Assembly (NCBI RefSeq): GCF_000715015.1
Contig: NZ_JMIW01000002.1
Coordinates: 124,001 to 188,000 of the forward strand
DNA from: Erythrobacter longus
GTDB lineage: Bacteria > Pseudomonadota > Alphaproteobacteria > Sphingomonadales > Sphingomonadaceae
Length of the DNA: 64,000 nt
Direction: 5' to 3'
The position numbers and the translations under genes are program-made. This document shows positions 25,642-33,895 of this stretch, in pieces. Within the stretch, counting starts at the first letter, position 1. Each line of letters begins with the position of its first letter. The notes under the pieces were generated by a model. It saw only the letters and a program-made list of their open reading frames with translations. It had not been told where the DNA came from and made no database searches.

Positions 25642-26577
25642 ATGAGTGACACACCCAACCACGCCCAACCTGACTATCGGCGCCTCGTTGATGAGCTGGT
25701 TGAGCTTCTCACCGTCCAAAGAGCCGCCACCGACATCTACATCGGCTCCCCGCAAAAAGGCGGTGTTGGCCGCGTCTTTGGCGGGCAGGTGATCGCCCAA
25801 GGCCTGCAAGCGGCCCAAGCAAGCGTTCCTGAAACCAAGGTCGCACACTCCCTCCACGCCTATTTCCTGCGCGGCGGGCGCGAGGGTGTGCCGATCGAAT
25901 ACCGGATTGAACGCGACTTTGACGGTCGCAGCTTCTCCAATCGCCGGGTTGTCGCCTCACAAGAAAATGAGGACGGCACGGCAACGCCCATCCTCAACCT
26001 CACCGCAAGCTTTCAAACCCCGGAAGAAGGGCTTGAGCATCTGGATGCGGCCATGCCTGAGGTCGAGGACCCTGAAAGCCTCAAGACCGATATGGAAACA
26101 AGGCGGGCCATGATCGATATGATGGGTGACAAAATCTCAGATGCACAGCGTGCCATCGCGCTTCGCCCACGCCCGATTGAGATGCGCACAACCGATAAGC
26201 TGCATTGGATGAATGCTGAACCCAAGGCCCCGCGCGCGCACAGCTGGTTCAAAGCGGCAAGCGCGCTTCCCGATGATCCCGCCCTGCACCGCGCTGTGAT
26301 CGCTTTTGCCAGCGACTACACGCTGCTTGGCACGTCTGCGCTCCCGCATGGTCTGTCATGGATGCGCGGAGAATTGGTCGGGGCAAGTCTTGATCACACC
26401 TTATGGTTCCACAAAGAGGCCAAAGCTGACGAGTGGCTGCTGTATGCAACCGACAGCCCATGGTCAGCGGGAGGACGCGGGTTTAACCGGGGACGCATCT
26501 TCAACCGCGACGGCGAACTGATCGCCAGCGCGGCTCAGGAAGGTATGATCAGAAAACGGGTCAAGAAGCCCAGTTAA
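25642..26577 (+). CDS. tesB: acyl-CoA thioesterase II
   Basis: A double-hotdog acyl-CoA thioesterase of about 311 residues, hydrolysing medium and long acyl-CoA. Family marks are VFGGQVIAQGLQAA and SLHAYFLRGG in the first hotdog and DYTLLGTSALPHG in the second. The catalytic Asp is in FASDYTLLG, the Ser in ATDSPWSAGGRGF, and the Gln in SAAQEGMIR. I prefer the ATG of MSDTPN at 25642; a GTG six codons upstream is open. It is on the same strand as the GNAT/JmjC pair, with a gap of about 30 bases. Confidence 0.93.
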   Translation: MSDTPNHAQPDYRRLVDELVELLTVQRAATDIYIGSPQKGGVGRVFGGQVIAQGLQAAQASVPETKVAHSLHAYFLRGGREGVPIEYRIERDFDGRSFSNRRVVASQENEDGTATPILNLTASFQTPEEGLEHLDAAMPEVEDPESLKTDMETRRAMIDMMGDKISDAQRAIALRPRPIEMRTTDKLHWMNAEPKAPRAHSWFKAASALPDDPALHRAVIAFASDYTLLGTSALPHGLSWMRGELVGASLDHTLWFHKEAKADEWLLYATDSPWSAGGRGFNRGRIFNRDGELIASAAQEGMIRKRVKKPS

Positions 26578-26592
26578 ACCAATGAAATGCAA

Positions 26593-26620
26593 GCGTGCTG
26601 GAGGGATAACTCCAACACGC
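26593..26620. terminator. hairpin between convergent tesB and uspA
   Basis: GCGTG-C-TGGAG pairs with CTCCA-A-CACGC around a six-base loop, with one mismatch. There is no long T-run, but the position between two converging genes makes a shared terminator likely. Confidence 0.5.
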
Positions 26621-26630
26621 CCGCATAGTA

Positions 26631-27449
26631 TTAGTGGGCCAAAAGCACCGGCAATTTGGGATTGGTGAGAATCCTGCGGGTCACGCCGCCCATCAGCATT
26701 TCGGCAAGGCGTGAGTGGCCATAGGCGCCCATCACCATCACACCGCATTCGCGCATTTCAGCAGCGCTCAGAAGTGTGTCGGCGATGCTGGCTTTGCCAC
26801 GAGGCAGCTCCACCACTTCGGCAGAAATTCCATGCCGGTCCAGATACATGGCCGCTTCTGACACAGGAAATTCAAACCGCTGTTGTTCGCCCGGTTCTGA
26901 GACCGTGGCAAGGAACACCTGGCTCGAATGCGCAAGCAAAGGAACGCTGGCCCGCAATGCGACACACGCCTCAGCCGAACCATTCCATGCAACCAAAGCG
27001 GGAGCATTCACATCGAGACGCTTTACGTCGCCCGGAACAACCATCACCGGGGCAGGTGACTTGATTGCAAGCTCGCCGACCATCGAGGATGGAGAACGTG
27101 ATGCCTCCTCGCCGATGTCATTGGGCCCTACAAGGATGATATCGTGCAGCGCTGATTGCTCGAGCAGCCGGGTTTCAGCCATGCCATATTGGAAACGCCA
27201 CTCCCATGAGACATCCTCATTGGAAAGGTCTTCCTCAATCTTTGCGCGCAATTCAGCTGCCGCCTCTTTAATCCGAGGCATGGCCGCGGCCATAGCGTTC
27301 CCGTAAAAATCGCCGGGTGCAAAAACTTCGTAGCTTACCGCTTGAAGACAGGTGATATGGCCGTTTCCGGCCCGAGCCAGATCGAGCGCCACCTGCATGC
27401 GCGCCTCGAATGCTTGATCTCCATCAACATGCAACAGAATGCTTTTCAT
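26631..27449 (-). CDS. universal stress protein, tandem Usp domains
   Basis: A 272-residue protein with two UspA-like halves. The first begins MKSILLHVDGD and ends near VMVVPGD; the second begins with the degenerate ALVAWNGSAEA and ends with GVMVMGAYGHSRLAEMLMGGVTRRILTNPKLPVLLAH. The latter contains the ATP-binding G-x2-G-x9-G-type loop in its GAYGHSR...GGVTRR form. The start is the ATG of MKSILL; nine codons upstream are also open. An FNR/FixK-type box lies 54 bases before the start codon, so induction under low oxygen is likely. Such proteins support survival in stress and stationary phase. Confidence 0.9.
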   Translation of the reverse strand: MKSILLHVDGDQAFEARMQVALDLARAGNGHITCLQAVSYEVFAPGDFYGNAMAAAMPRIKEAAAELRAKIEEDLSNEDVSWEWRFQYGMAETRLLEQSALHDIILVGPNDIGEEASRSPSSMVGELAIKSPAPVMVVPGDVKRLDVNAPALVAWNGSAEACVALRASVPLLAHSSQVFLATVSEPGEQQRFEFPVSEAAMYLDRHGISAEVVELPRGKASIADTLLSAAEMRECGVMVMGAYGHSRLAEMLMGGVTRRILTNPKLPVLLAH

Positions 27450-27502
27450 CGCTTGTCTCCCTTGATTGAGAGACAATTAGACACGCAAAATGCGGTGTTA
27501 CA

Positions 27503-27516
27503 TTGACCAAGATCAA
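27503..27516 (-). promoter_or_regulatory. FNR/FixK-type box upstream of the universal stress gene
   Basis: The sequence TTGACCAAGATCAA fits the Crp/Fnr-family consensus TTGAy-N4-rTCAA in all defined positions. It lies 54 bases upstream of the Usp start codon, between this gene and the 3' end of the YgiB-like gene on the same strand. Control of universal stress genes by FnrL or FixK under oxygen limitation is known in other alphaproteobacteria; here it is inferred. Confidence 0.7.
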
Positions 27517-27538
27517 ATCTTGCGTTTTTGGGGCAGGA

Positions 27539-28222
27539 TTAGCCGCCCTTGCTGCCGCCAGCAGACTTGCCGCCGGCAAACACGCCGCCGCTTGCCTTGT
27601 TGCGGCCAAAGTTGGAATCCTTCGCGCCATACCCAGGTTTCCCAAAGCCAGCAGCGCGTGCCATTTGCGAGGCAGGTTTTACCTTCGGTACGCTTTTGGC
27701 GCGCTCCAATGCGCGGCCTGCTGCCATATATTTGCCAGGTTGGCCGCCATATCCAAGGCGCGAGCCATTGGCGGTCTGATATCCGCCTGCGGTGCTTTTA
27801 TAGAGCGGGCCTGTTCTGCCGTCTTTCTTGGATGAGAACCAAGCGACGATGAAGCCTGAATAGTGCGAACGGCGTCCAGAGGTCTGCTCTTCCTCGGCCG
27901 GAGTATCCTGTACGCATTGACCCGGGCCATAGACTGCTTCGCAATCTTCTTTAGCCTCGAAGCGCGGAGCATCTTTCGCAGCAATTTTTTGCGCGTCGGC
28001 GCGCATTGCTTCGCATTCTTTTGTGGTTTTGCCGGTGGCTTTGGCGCAGGCAAAGACGTTCTCGTACACTTCTACTTCGACATCTTTAGGGCCTTCTGAA
28101 CCGGCCGCCTGAGCCGCTGGCGCTGGATCGCCCCCACATGCGCTGAGCATCACGCCGGAACTCAATGCCGCCATAGTTGTCAGGCGTACTGACGACGAGC
28201 GCTTTGAACGGTTTGCAGCCAT
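27539..28222 (-). CDS. DUF1190 (YgiB-like) lipoprotein
   Basis: A 227-residue protein of the DUF1190/YgiB family. The N-terminus is a lipoprotein signal with lipobox LSAC near residues 26-29, so it should be membrane-anchored in the envelope. Conserved Cys residues appear in VFACAKATGKTTKECEAM and EDCEAVYGPGQC. The C-terminal quarter is Gly/Ser/Lys-rich and probably unstructured. YgiB-type genes are commonly paired with YgiC-type ATP-grasp genes; here the partner lies immediately upstream on the opposite strand, sharing a promoter region of about 107 bases. Function unknown. Confidence 0.85.
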   Translation of the reverse strand: MAANRSKRSSSVRLTTMAALSSGVMLSACGGDPAPAAQAAGSEGPKDVEVEVYENVFACAKATGKTTKECEAMRADAQKIAAKDAPRFEAKEDCEAVYGPGQCVQDTPAEEEQTSGRRSHYSGFIVAWFSSKKDGRTGPLYKSTAGGYQTANGSRLGYGGQPGKYMAAGRALERAKSVPKVKPASQMARAAGFGKPGYGAKDSNFGRNKASGGVFAGGKSAGGSKGG

Positions 28223-28329
28223 TTTTTACCACTTTCCCCTGCGAGTTTTGTCTCGAGTATTCCCCCCTAAGCCAAAAAGGTTATCGTAAGGTGGATATGG
28301 GGTAAATTGATGGGAAAGAGGGCTCTCTA

Positions 28330-29496
28330 ATGCTGCGTAAGGTGCTTCCGGAAAGACCGAACTGGCAGGAAATCGCAGCGGCCAATGGCTTTATTTTTCA
28401 TCATGTTGATGGTGATTTGTACTGGGATGAGCGCGCCTGTTGGCAATTCACTCTCGAAGAGGTCGAAGACGAGATCGAAGACCCCACGACCGAGCTTTAT
28501 GCGATGTGTTTGGGGCTTGTTGACGATGCGTGCCACGATCAACAGATGATGGAACGGCTCGCAATCCCACGCGATATGTGGGACCCGATTGCCAATTCCT
28601 GGAAGCGCGGGGATGCCTCCCTTTATGGCCGGTTTGACTTTGCCTACACAGGCGATGGCCCTGCCAAAATGCTGGAGTTTAACGCCGATACGCCCACATC
28701 CGTTTATGAAACCGCATTCTTCCAGTGGAAGTGGCTCGAAGATATGATCGAGCTGGGCGAGCTTCCTGACACCACCGACCAGTTCAACCGCCTTCACGAG
28801 GCATTGGTTGAACGCTTTGCGCAAATCCTTACGCCGGGCAGCTTATGCCATTTCTCTGCGGTCGAGGCCCATGTCGAGGACCGCGCCACAGTTGCTTACT
28901 TCGAAGACGTGGCGGGCCAAGCGGGACTTGAGACGCGGTTCGTCGATATTGCAAAGATCGCGGTCGACGACGAAGGTGAGTTTATGGACACAGAAGGATA
29001 CCGGATCGGTGCTTTGTTCAAGCTCTACCCTTGGGAAGACATGATGGTCGAGGAAAGCGCCGCGCAACTGGCCGGTTCGTCATGCAACTTTATCGAACCT
29101 TTATGGAAGGCGATCCTTTCCAACAAAGCGATCCTCCCGCTTCTTTGGGAAAAACATCAGGGCCATCGCAATCTGGTGCCCGCCTTCTTCGCCGGGACCG
29201 AGGGCGCGCGCGAATTGGAAGCACAGCCCCATGTCACAAAACCCTTCTTCAGCCGCGAAGGCGCAGACATTGCCCTATTCGATGGAGAGGCAAGCCATGT
29301 CGGCCCATCGGAAGGCTACGGCGCGGAAGGGCACATTGTGCAAGGTTATGCGCCAATTGCACGCTCGGGCGACAACCATGCGGTGATCGGCAGCTGGGTT
29401 GTCGGCGATGACCCCGCGGGCATGTCGATCCGCGAAGATGCAAGCCCCATAACCCGCGATCTTGCGCGGTTCTTGCCGCATATCATTATGGGTTAA
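28330..29496 (+). CDS. glutathionylspermidine synthase-like ATP-grasp protein (YgiC type)
   Basis: A 388-residue protein of the GSP_synth family (YgiC/YjfC group), the ATP-grasp amide-ligase half of glutathionylspermidine synthase without the amidase half. Landmarks are YGRFDFAYTGDGPAKMLEFNADTPTSVYE, LFKLYPWEDMM, EPLWKAILSNKAILPLLWEKHQGHRNLVPAFF and KPFFSREGADIALF, which match the ATP and peptide sites. True substrates of the YgiC group are not settled. It is divergent from the YgiB-like lipoprotein gene, and the pair probably acts together. Confidence 0.88.
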   Translation: MLRKVLPERPNWQEIAAANGFIFHHVDGDLYWDERACWQFTLEEVEDEIEDPTTELYAMCLGLVDDACHDQQMMERLAIPRDMWDPIANSWKRGDASLYGRFDFAYTGDGPAKMLEFNADTPTSVYETAFFQWKWLEDMIELGELPDTTDQFNRLHEALVERFAQILTPGSLCHFSAVEAHVEDRATVAYFEDVAGQAGLETRFVDIAKIAVDDEGEFMDTEGYRIGALFKLYPWEDMMVEESAAQLAGSSCNFIEPLWKAILSNKAILPLLWEKHQGHRNLVPAFFAGTEGARELEAQPHVTKPFFSREGADIALFDGEASHVGPSEGYGAEGHIVQGYAPIARSGDNHAVIGSWVVGDDPAGMSIREDASPITRDLARFLPHIIMG

Positions 29497-29538
29497 CTTT
29501 CCGCGCATCGATGACTACGTTGGTGGCAGGAGATTCCA

Positions 29539-31032
29539 ATGCAGATCATGCGTCAGCCGCCGGTAAAGACCACGCTTCAGCCATCAAACCACCCCTATTT
29601 GTCTGGGCCATGGACACCGGTTCATGAAGAGGTGGATGTTGAAGAGCTTGAGATGATCGAGGGCGAGATTCCCGCTGACATCGACGGCATCTATCTGCGC
29701 AACACGGAAAACCCCGTGCATCAACCGCTTGGCCGGCACCACCCGTTTGATGGCGATGGCATGGTCCACCAGGTCAACATCTCAGGCGGCAAGGCGAGTT
29801 ACCGCAACCGCTTTATCCGAACGCACTGCTTTGATCAGGAACAAATCGCAGGCGGAGCGCTTTGGGGTGGACTTATGGACCCCCATGGCACGTCGAAGCG
29901 CCCCGGCTTTGGCGCGCATGAGGGGCTTAAAGACACCGGCTCCACCGACATTATCGTCCACGCAGGGGTGGCTCTGGCAACACTCTATCAGTGCGGGGAA
30001 GCGTGGCAGATGGACCCTGTGACATTGGAGAATCTGGGCAAAGCGTCGTGGGGGCCGTTGGACGGCGTTTCTGCGCATCCAAAGGTCGATGAAGAAACCG
30101 GCGAGCTGATGTTCTTCAACTACTCCAAATATGCGCCTTACATGCATTACGGCGTGGTCGACCGGTCGGGGAAACTCGCGCATTATGTGCCCATCCCCCT
30201 CCCCGGCCCGCGCCTGCCGCATGATATGGCGATCACCAAAAACTGGTCGATCCTCAACGATATGCCGTTGTTCTGGGACGAGAAACTGCTGGACCGCAAA
30301 ATCCACGCTGCGCGCATTCATGACGGGGTGCCGACGCGATTCGCTCTAATCCCCCGCTATGGTCAGCCAGAGGATATCCGCTGGTTTGAAGCATCTCCCA
30401 CCTATGTCCTTCATTGGACCAATGCCTATGAGGAAGGTGATGAGGTCGTCCTCGAAGGATACTATCAGGATAAACCTATGCCCGACCCGCTCGAAGAAGC
30501 GGGCGAATACAGTCATATGATGGCCTATGTGGACGAACACTCGTTCCAGTCGCGTCTCCACCGCTGGCGCTTTAACCTGAAGACGGGCGAGACACGCGAA
30601 GAGCGTTTATGTGATAGAATCGTCGAGTTTGGGATGATCAATCCGGCGTACCTCATGAAGAAGAGCCGATACATCTGGTCCACCACAACGCGGCCCGGAT
30701 GGTTTTTGTTCAACGGCTATGTGCGCCACGACACTCAGACCGGCGAAGAGCAGGTTTTTGAGCTACCCGAGGGTGTTTACGCCAGCGAAAGCCCGATGGT
30801 GCCAAGGAAAGGCGCGACTTCGGAAGACGATGGCTATCTCGTTACATTCCTGATCGACGAGAATTCTGGTGAGTCCCAGCTTGCGATCCTCGATGCAAGC
30901 GATGTGACCAAGGGGCCCATTGCCCGCGCACGTCTGCCCCACAAGATTTCAAGCGGCGTCCACACCGCATGGGTAGAGCATTCGCAGCTAAAAAGGGATG
31001 CGCAATTCCGCGCGGAGCAAGCCGCAGCCTAG
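29539..31032 (+). CDS. carotenoid oxygenase family protein
   Basis: A 497-residue member of the carotenoid cleavage oxygenase family (RPE65/CCD), which uses non-haem iron held by four histidines to split a double bond in carotenoids, or stilbenes in some members. Candidate ligands lie in GVSAHPKVDEETGE, RLPHDMAITKN, YVLHWTNAYEE and SSGVHTAWV. The family opening HHPFDGDGMVH is present. AGGAG lies nine bases upstream of the ATG. There is no signal peptide. Marine Erythrobacteraceae are carotenoid-rich, so an apocarotenoid substrate is plausible but unproven. Confidence 0.92.
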   Translation: MQIMRQPPVKTTLQPSNHPYLSGPWTPVHEEVDVEELEMIEGEIPADIDGIYLRNTENPVHQPLGRHHPFDGDGMVHQVNISGGKASYRNRFIRTHCFDQEQIAGGALWGGLMDPHGTSKRPGFGAHEGLKDTGSTDIIVHAGVALATLYQCGEAWQMDPVTLENLGKASWGPLDGVSAHPKVDEETGELMFFNYSKYAPYMHYGVVDRSGKLAHYVPIPLPGPRLPHDMAITKNWSILNDMPLFWDEKLLDRKIHAARIHDGVPTRFALIPRYGQPEDIRWFEASPTYVLHWTNAYEEGDEVVLEGYYQDKPMPDPLEEAGEYSHMMAYVDEHSFQSRLHRWRFNLKTGETREERLCDRIVEFGMINPAYLMKKSRYIWSTTTRPGWFLFNGYVRHDTQTGEEQVFELPEGVYASESPMVPRKGATSEDDGYLVTFLIDENSGESQLAILDASDVTKGPIARARLPHKISSGVHTAWVEHSQLKRDAQFRAEQAAA

Positions 31033-31039
31033 CCCCAGG

Positions 31040-31321
31040 TTAGACCAACCGGCGCACCATCACGCCAAGCACATCTGCCGGCTCTACACGGCCCACGGAT
31101 TGCGCCTCATCGCCGCGCTTGCATTCCGCACTGAGGTGCACGCCCCCCTTGCGACCAACAGCGGTGACCCTTTGCACAACTTTGCCGATTTCAGGATGAA
31201 GCGCCAAAACGGTATCACCCCGTTTCGGTCGAACTTTGGACTTGAACAGGACCAGACTACCTTTGGGCAGCCGAGGTTCCATGCTCTTATCTCGAATCAT
31301 TGCGATCTTGTATCCGATCAT
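31040..31321 (-). CDS. minimal S24/S26-type peptidase
   Basis: A 93-residue protein consisting only of the LexA/signal-peptidase-like fold. The catalytic serine is Ser13 in RDKSMEPRLPKGS and the lysine is Lys47 in GKVVQRV, with correct spacing for a Ser-Lys dyad. There is no DNA-binding domain and no membrane segment. The gene is divergent from sodB and convergent with the carotenoid oxygenase. Similar small peptidases mature nickel superoxide dismutase, but the neighbour here is an iron-type enzyme, so the target is unknown. An internal ATG seven codons in is a possible alternative start. Confidence 0.8.
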   Translation of the reverse strand: MIGYKIAMIRDKSMEPRLPKGSLVLFKSKVRPKRGDTVLALHPEIGKVVQRVTAVGRKGGVHLSAECKRGDEAQSVGRVEPADVLGVMVRRLV

Positions 31322-31511
31322 GAGTTAACTTCGTAAGCTAACAATCAGATTCGCGCCAATCCCCAAAATCGATTTTTCGCGATTGGCGGCCCCGTTCTGA
31401 ATAGCTGTCACGATTTGACACAAAGAATTGCAACTTTCCCCGCGCGAAAGCATTAGCTATTGGAACGCCCAATTCTTTTATTGGCAATTCCAACGCAGGA
31501 GATATGCAAAC

Positions 31512-32123
31512 ATGGCTTTCGACCTCATCGACCTTCCTTATGCCGACGACGCCCTCGCCCCGGCGATCTCGTCAGAAACTCTTTCTTTCCACCACGGCAA
31601 GCACCACAAGGCTTACGTCGACAAAATGAACGCCGCCATCGAGGGCACCGCGCATGATGATGCTACCCTCGAAGCGGTTGTGGCTGCTGCACGCGGGGCC
31701 AACGCTGGTCTGTTCAACAACGCTGCACAAACGTGGAACCACGCGTTCTATTGGCACTCACTCACCGGCGAAGCGACTGCTCCATCGGCTGATCTTGCCG
31801 CCAAGATCGATGAAGCTTTCGGTTCGATGGATGAGCTTAAAAGCCAACTTAAAGCACGCGGCGCAGGCCACTTTGCCAGCGGTTGGGTTTGGCTTGCAGA
31901 AAAAGACGGCAAGCTTTCGATCGAAGAAACCCACGATGGTGACACTTTGGCAGACAGCGGCTTCAACCCACTTTTGACCATCGATGTGTGGGAGCACGCC
32001 TATTACATCGACCACCGCAATGCGCGCCCTGCGTATCTTGACGCGGTTGTCGACGGCAAGCTCAACTGGGCCTTTGCGAGCGAGAACCTCGCGCGCGGCA
32101 GCGCCTGGGTTTATCCCAACTAA
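31512..32123 (+). CDS. sodB: superoxide dismutase, iron type
   Basis: A 203-residue Fe/Mn superoxide dismutase that removes superoxide in the cytosol. Metal ligands are in SFHHGKHHKAYVD, AAQTWNHAFYW and DVWEHAYYIDHRN. The Gln in NNAAQTWNH is at the position typical for iron enzymes. I start at the ATG of MAFDLIDLP, preceded by AGGAG; the longer open frame upstream is not SOD-like. A strong terminator follows. It is divergent from the mini S24/S26 peptidase. Confidence 0.96.
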   Translation: MAFDLIDLPYADDALAPAISSETLSFHHGKHHKAYVDKMNAAIEGTAHDDATLEAVVAAARGANAGLFNNAAQTWNHAFYWHSLTGEATAPSADLAAKIDEAFGSMDELKSQLKARGAGHFASGWVWLAEKDGKLSIEETHDGDTLADSGFNPLLTIDVWEHAYYIDHRNARPAYLDAVVDGKLNWAFASENLARGSAWVYPN

Positions 32124-32147
32124 GCCAAACGGCATTGGCAAAATTAG

Positions 32148-32186
32148 AGGCCCGGTTCGCAGCTCGCGAACCGGGCCTTTGTTTTT
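32148..32186 (+). terminator. intrinsic terminator after sodB
   Basis: AGGCCCGGTTCGC pairs perfectly with GCGAACCGGGCCT around a five-base loop, followed by TTGTTTTT. It starts about 25 bases after the sodB stop. Confidence 0.9.
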
Positions 32187-32322
32187 GCTGCAAAGTTTCT
32201 GGCATTCCCATCTCAATCGACCAACGCACTTTACCTCCCTTGCGAATTGGTGAAGGTTGGCGCCAGAGAAGAGATCAGCGCTTAAAAAAGCGTGGCCCGC
32301 AAGGGTTCAGGGAGAGAAAATT

Positions 32323-33879
32323 TTGACACAAACTCCAGCGGCTCAAGCGTCAGCGGCGCAGGCTTCGGCGACCACTGCCCCCGCTTTCCACGCAAGTGCC
32401 CCCAACACTGGCTTTGGAACGCCCGGCTACCGCGCTTATGTGCTCGGCGCGCTTTTGACGGTCTATATTTTCAATTTCATCGACCGCACCATCGTCAATA
32501 TCCTGACCGAACCGATCAAGCTCTCCTTTGGACTTGAGGATTGGCAAATGGGCCTACTTGGCGGGCCAGCCTTTGCCGTGCTCTACACCTTCCTTGGCAT
32601 TCCCATCGCGCGCGCCGCTGAACGCTATAACCGCGTTCTCATTATCGCAGGCGCAGTCATCATCTGGAGCCTTTTCACAGCGCTCTGCGGATTTGCTGCA
32701 AGCTTCCTGATGTTGTTCCTGTTCCGTGTCGGCGTCAGCATTGGTGAAGCTGGCTGCACACCGCCAGCGCAATCGCTGATTGCCGACTATTTCCAACCTT
32801 CGCGCAGAGCGACAGCCGTTTCGATCTATGCCCTTGGCGTCCCTTTGGGAGGCATGTTTGCGTCGGTTTTTGGCGGCCAACTTGCAGGACTGGATAGCGC
32901 GGTTTTCGGCGCATGGCTTGGGTCTATTGGCCTTGGCGCGTTGTTTGGTGATCTCGATTGGTCACAGGTTGAAGGCTGGCGCATCGCCTTTGTAGTGGTC
33001 GGCCTGCCAGGTGTCTTGCTTGGCCTTCTGGTATGGCGTTCGATTAAAGAACCGCCGCGCGGTTACACCGACCCTGCCGCGCTTCAAGGGCTTGCAAAGG
33101 TCAGCTTTGGCGATGCCTTGCGCGTCCTGATGAAAAAGCCCGCCTATCGCCATGTGGTCTTTGGCGCGATGCTTGCCTCGTTTGTGGGATATGGCGTCAA
33201 CCAGTTCACGACCTCTTTCCTCATCCGCACCCACGGCCTCACCATTCAGCAGGCCTCGCTCCTTTTCGGGATCATCCTTGGCGTGATGGCAGCAATTGGG
33301 GTCTTTTCCTCAGGCTGGCTCTCTGACCGCCTATCAAAACGCTATCCCACTGCGCTTTCCTGGCTTCCCGCCCTTGGCATGGGCGCATCGGTGCCGCTTT
33401 ATGCCTTTGGCTTTATCTCAGAAAGCCTGTGGTATGCGATGCCCGCGCTGATGATCGCGGCGATGATCCATTATTTCTACCTCGGCCCAATGTATGCGGT
33501 GTCTGGCGGCGTTGTGGATAGCCGTATGCGCGCAACCTCGGTTGCGATCACTCTGTTTGTGGTGAACCTGCTTGGATACGGTCTGGGTCCGCTGTTGATC
33601 GGTATCTTGTCGACTTACCTCAAGACGGTGTTCCTCGAAGACTATGGCCTAGGCTTGACGCTTGAGGCGTGTCAGCCGCTGATCGCGATGGCGCCTGAGG
33701 CACAGGCCGCATTGACGGGAAGCCAAGCTGCAAACCTTGCTGCTTGCTCCGATTCCAATGCCGAAGGTCTGCAATGGTCGATTGTGATCTTCTCTTGCGG
33801 CTATGGATGGGCGGCATTGCACTACCTTCTGGCAGGTCGCACCTTGCAACAGGATATGGTGGCGCAGGCGCAAGACTGA
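32323..33879 (+). CDS. MFS transporter, spinster-like
   Basis: A major facilitator of about 518 residues with 12 predicted membrane helices. The first helix region reads VLGALLTVYIFNFIDRTIVNIL, typical of the spinster-like group, and the loop between helices 2 and 3 has FLGIPIARAAERYNR. The GEAGCTPPAQSLIADYFQP motif is conserved in this group. I start at the TTG (Leu-Thr-Gln-Thr-Pro) because GGGAGA lies at the right distance; the longer frame from 32257 has no such site. A helical hairpin near the C-terminus contains an insertion (AMAPEAQAALTGSQAANLAAC). The substrate is unknown. Confidence 0.85.
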   Translation: MTQTPAAQASAAQASATTAPAFHASAPNTGFGTPGYRAYVLGALLTVYIFNFIDRTIVNILTEPIKLSFGLEDWQMGLLGGPAFAVLYTFLGIPIARAAERYNRVLIIAGAVIIWSLFTALCGFAASFLMLFLFRVGVSIGEAGCTPPAQSLIADYFQPSRRATAVSIYALGVPLGGMFASVFGGQLAGLDSAVFGAWLGSIGLGALFGDLDWSQVEGWRIAFVVVGLPGVLLGLLVWRSIKEPPRGYTDPAALQGLAKVSFGDALRVLMKKPAYRHVVFGAMLASFVGYGVNQFTTSFLIRTHGLTIQQASLLFGIILGVMAAIGVFSSGWLSDRLSKRYPTALSWLPALGMGASVPLYAFGFISESLWYAMPALMIAAMIHYFYLGPMYAVSGGVVDSRMRATSVAITLFVVNLLGYGLGPLLIGILSTYLKTVFLEDYGLGLTLEACQPLIAMAPEAQAALTGSQAANLAACSDSNAEGLQWSIVIFSCGYGWAALHYLLAGRTLQQDMVAQAQD

Positions 33880-33895
33880 AGCGCGTACGAGAGGC

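Noticed and set aside
31415..31443. TTGACA at 31415 as a sodB promoter
   Set aside because: No acceptable -10 hexamer at 16-18 bases; the region downstream is C-rich.
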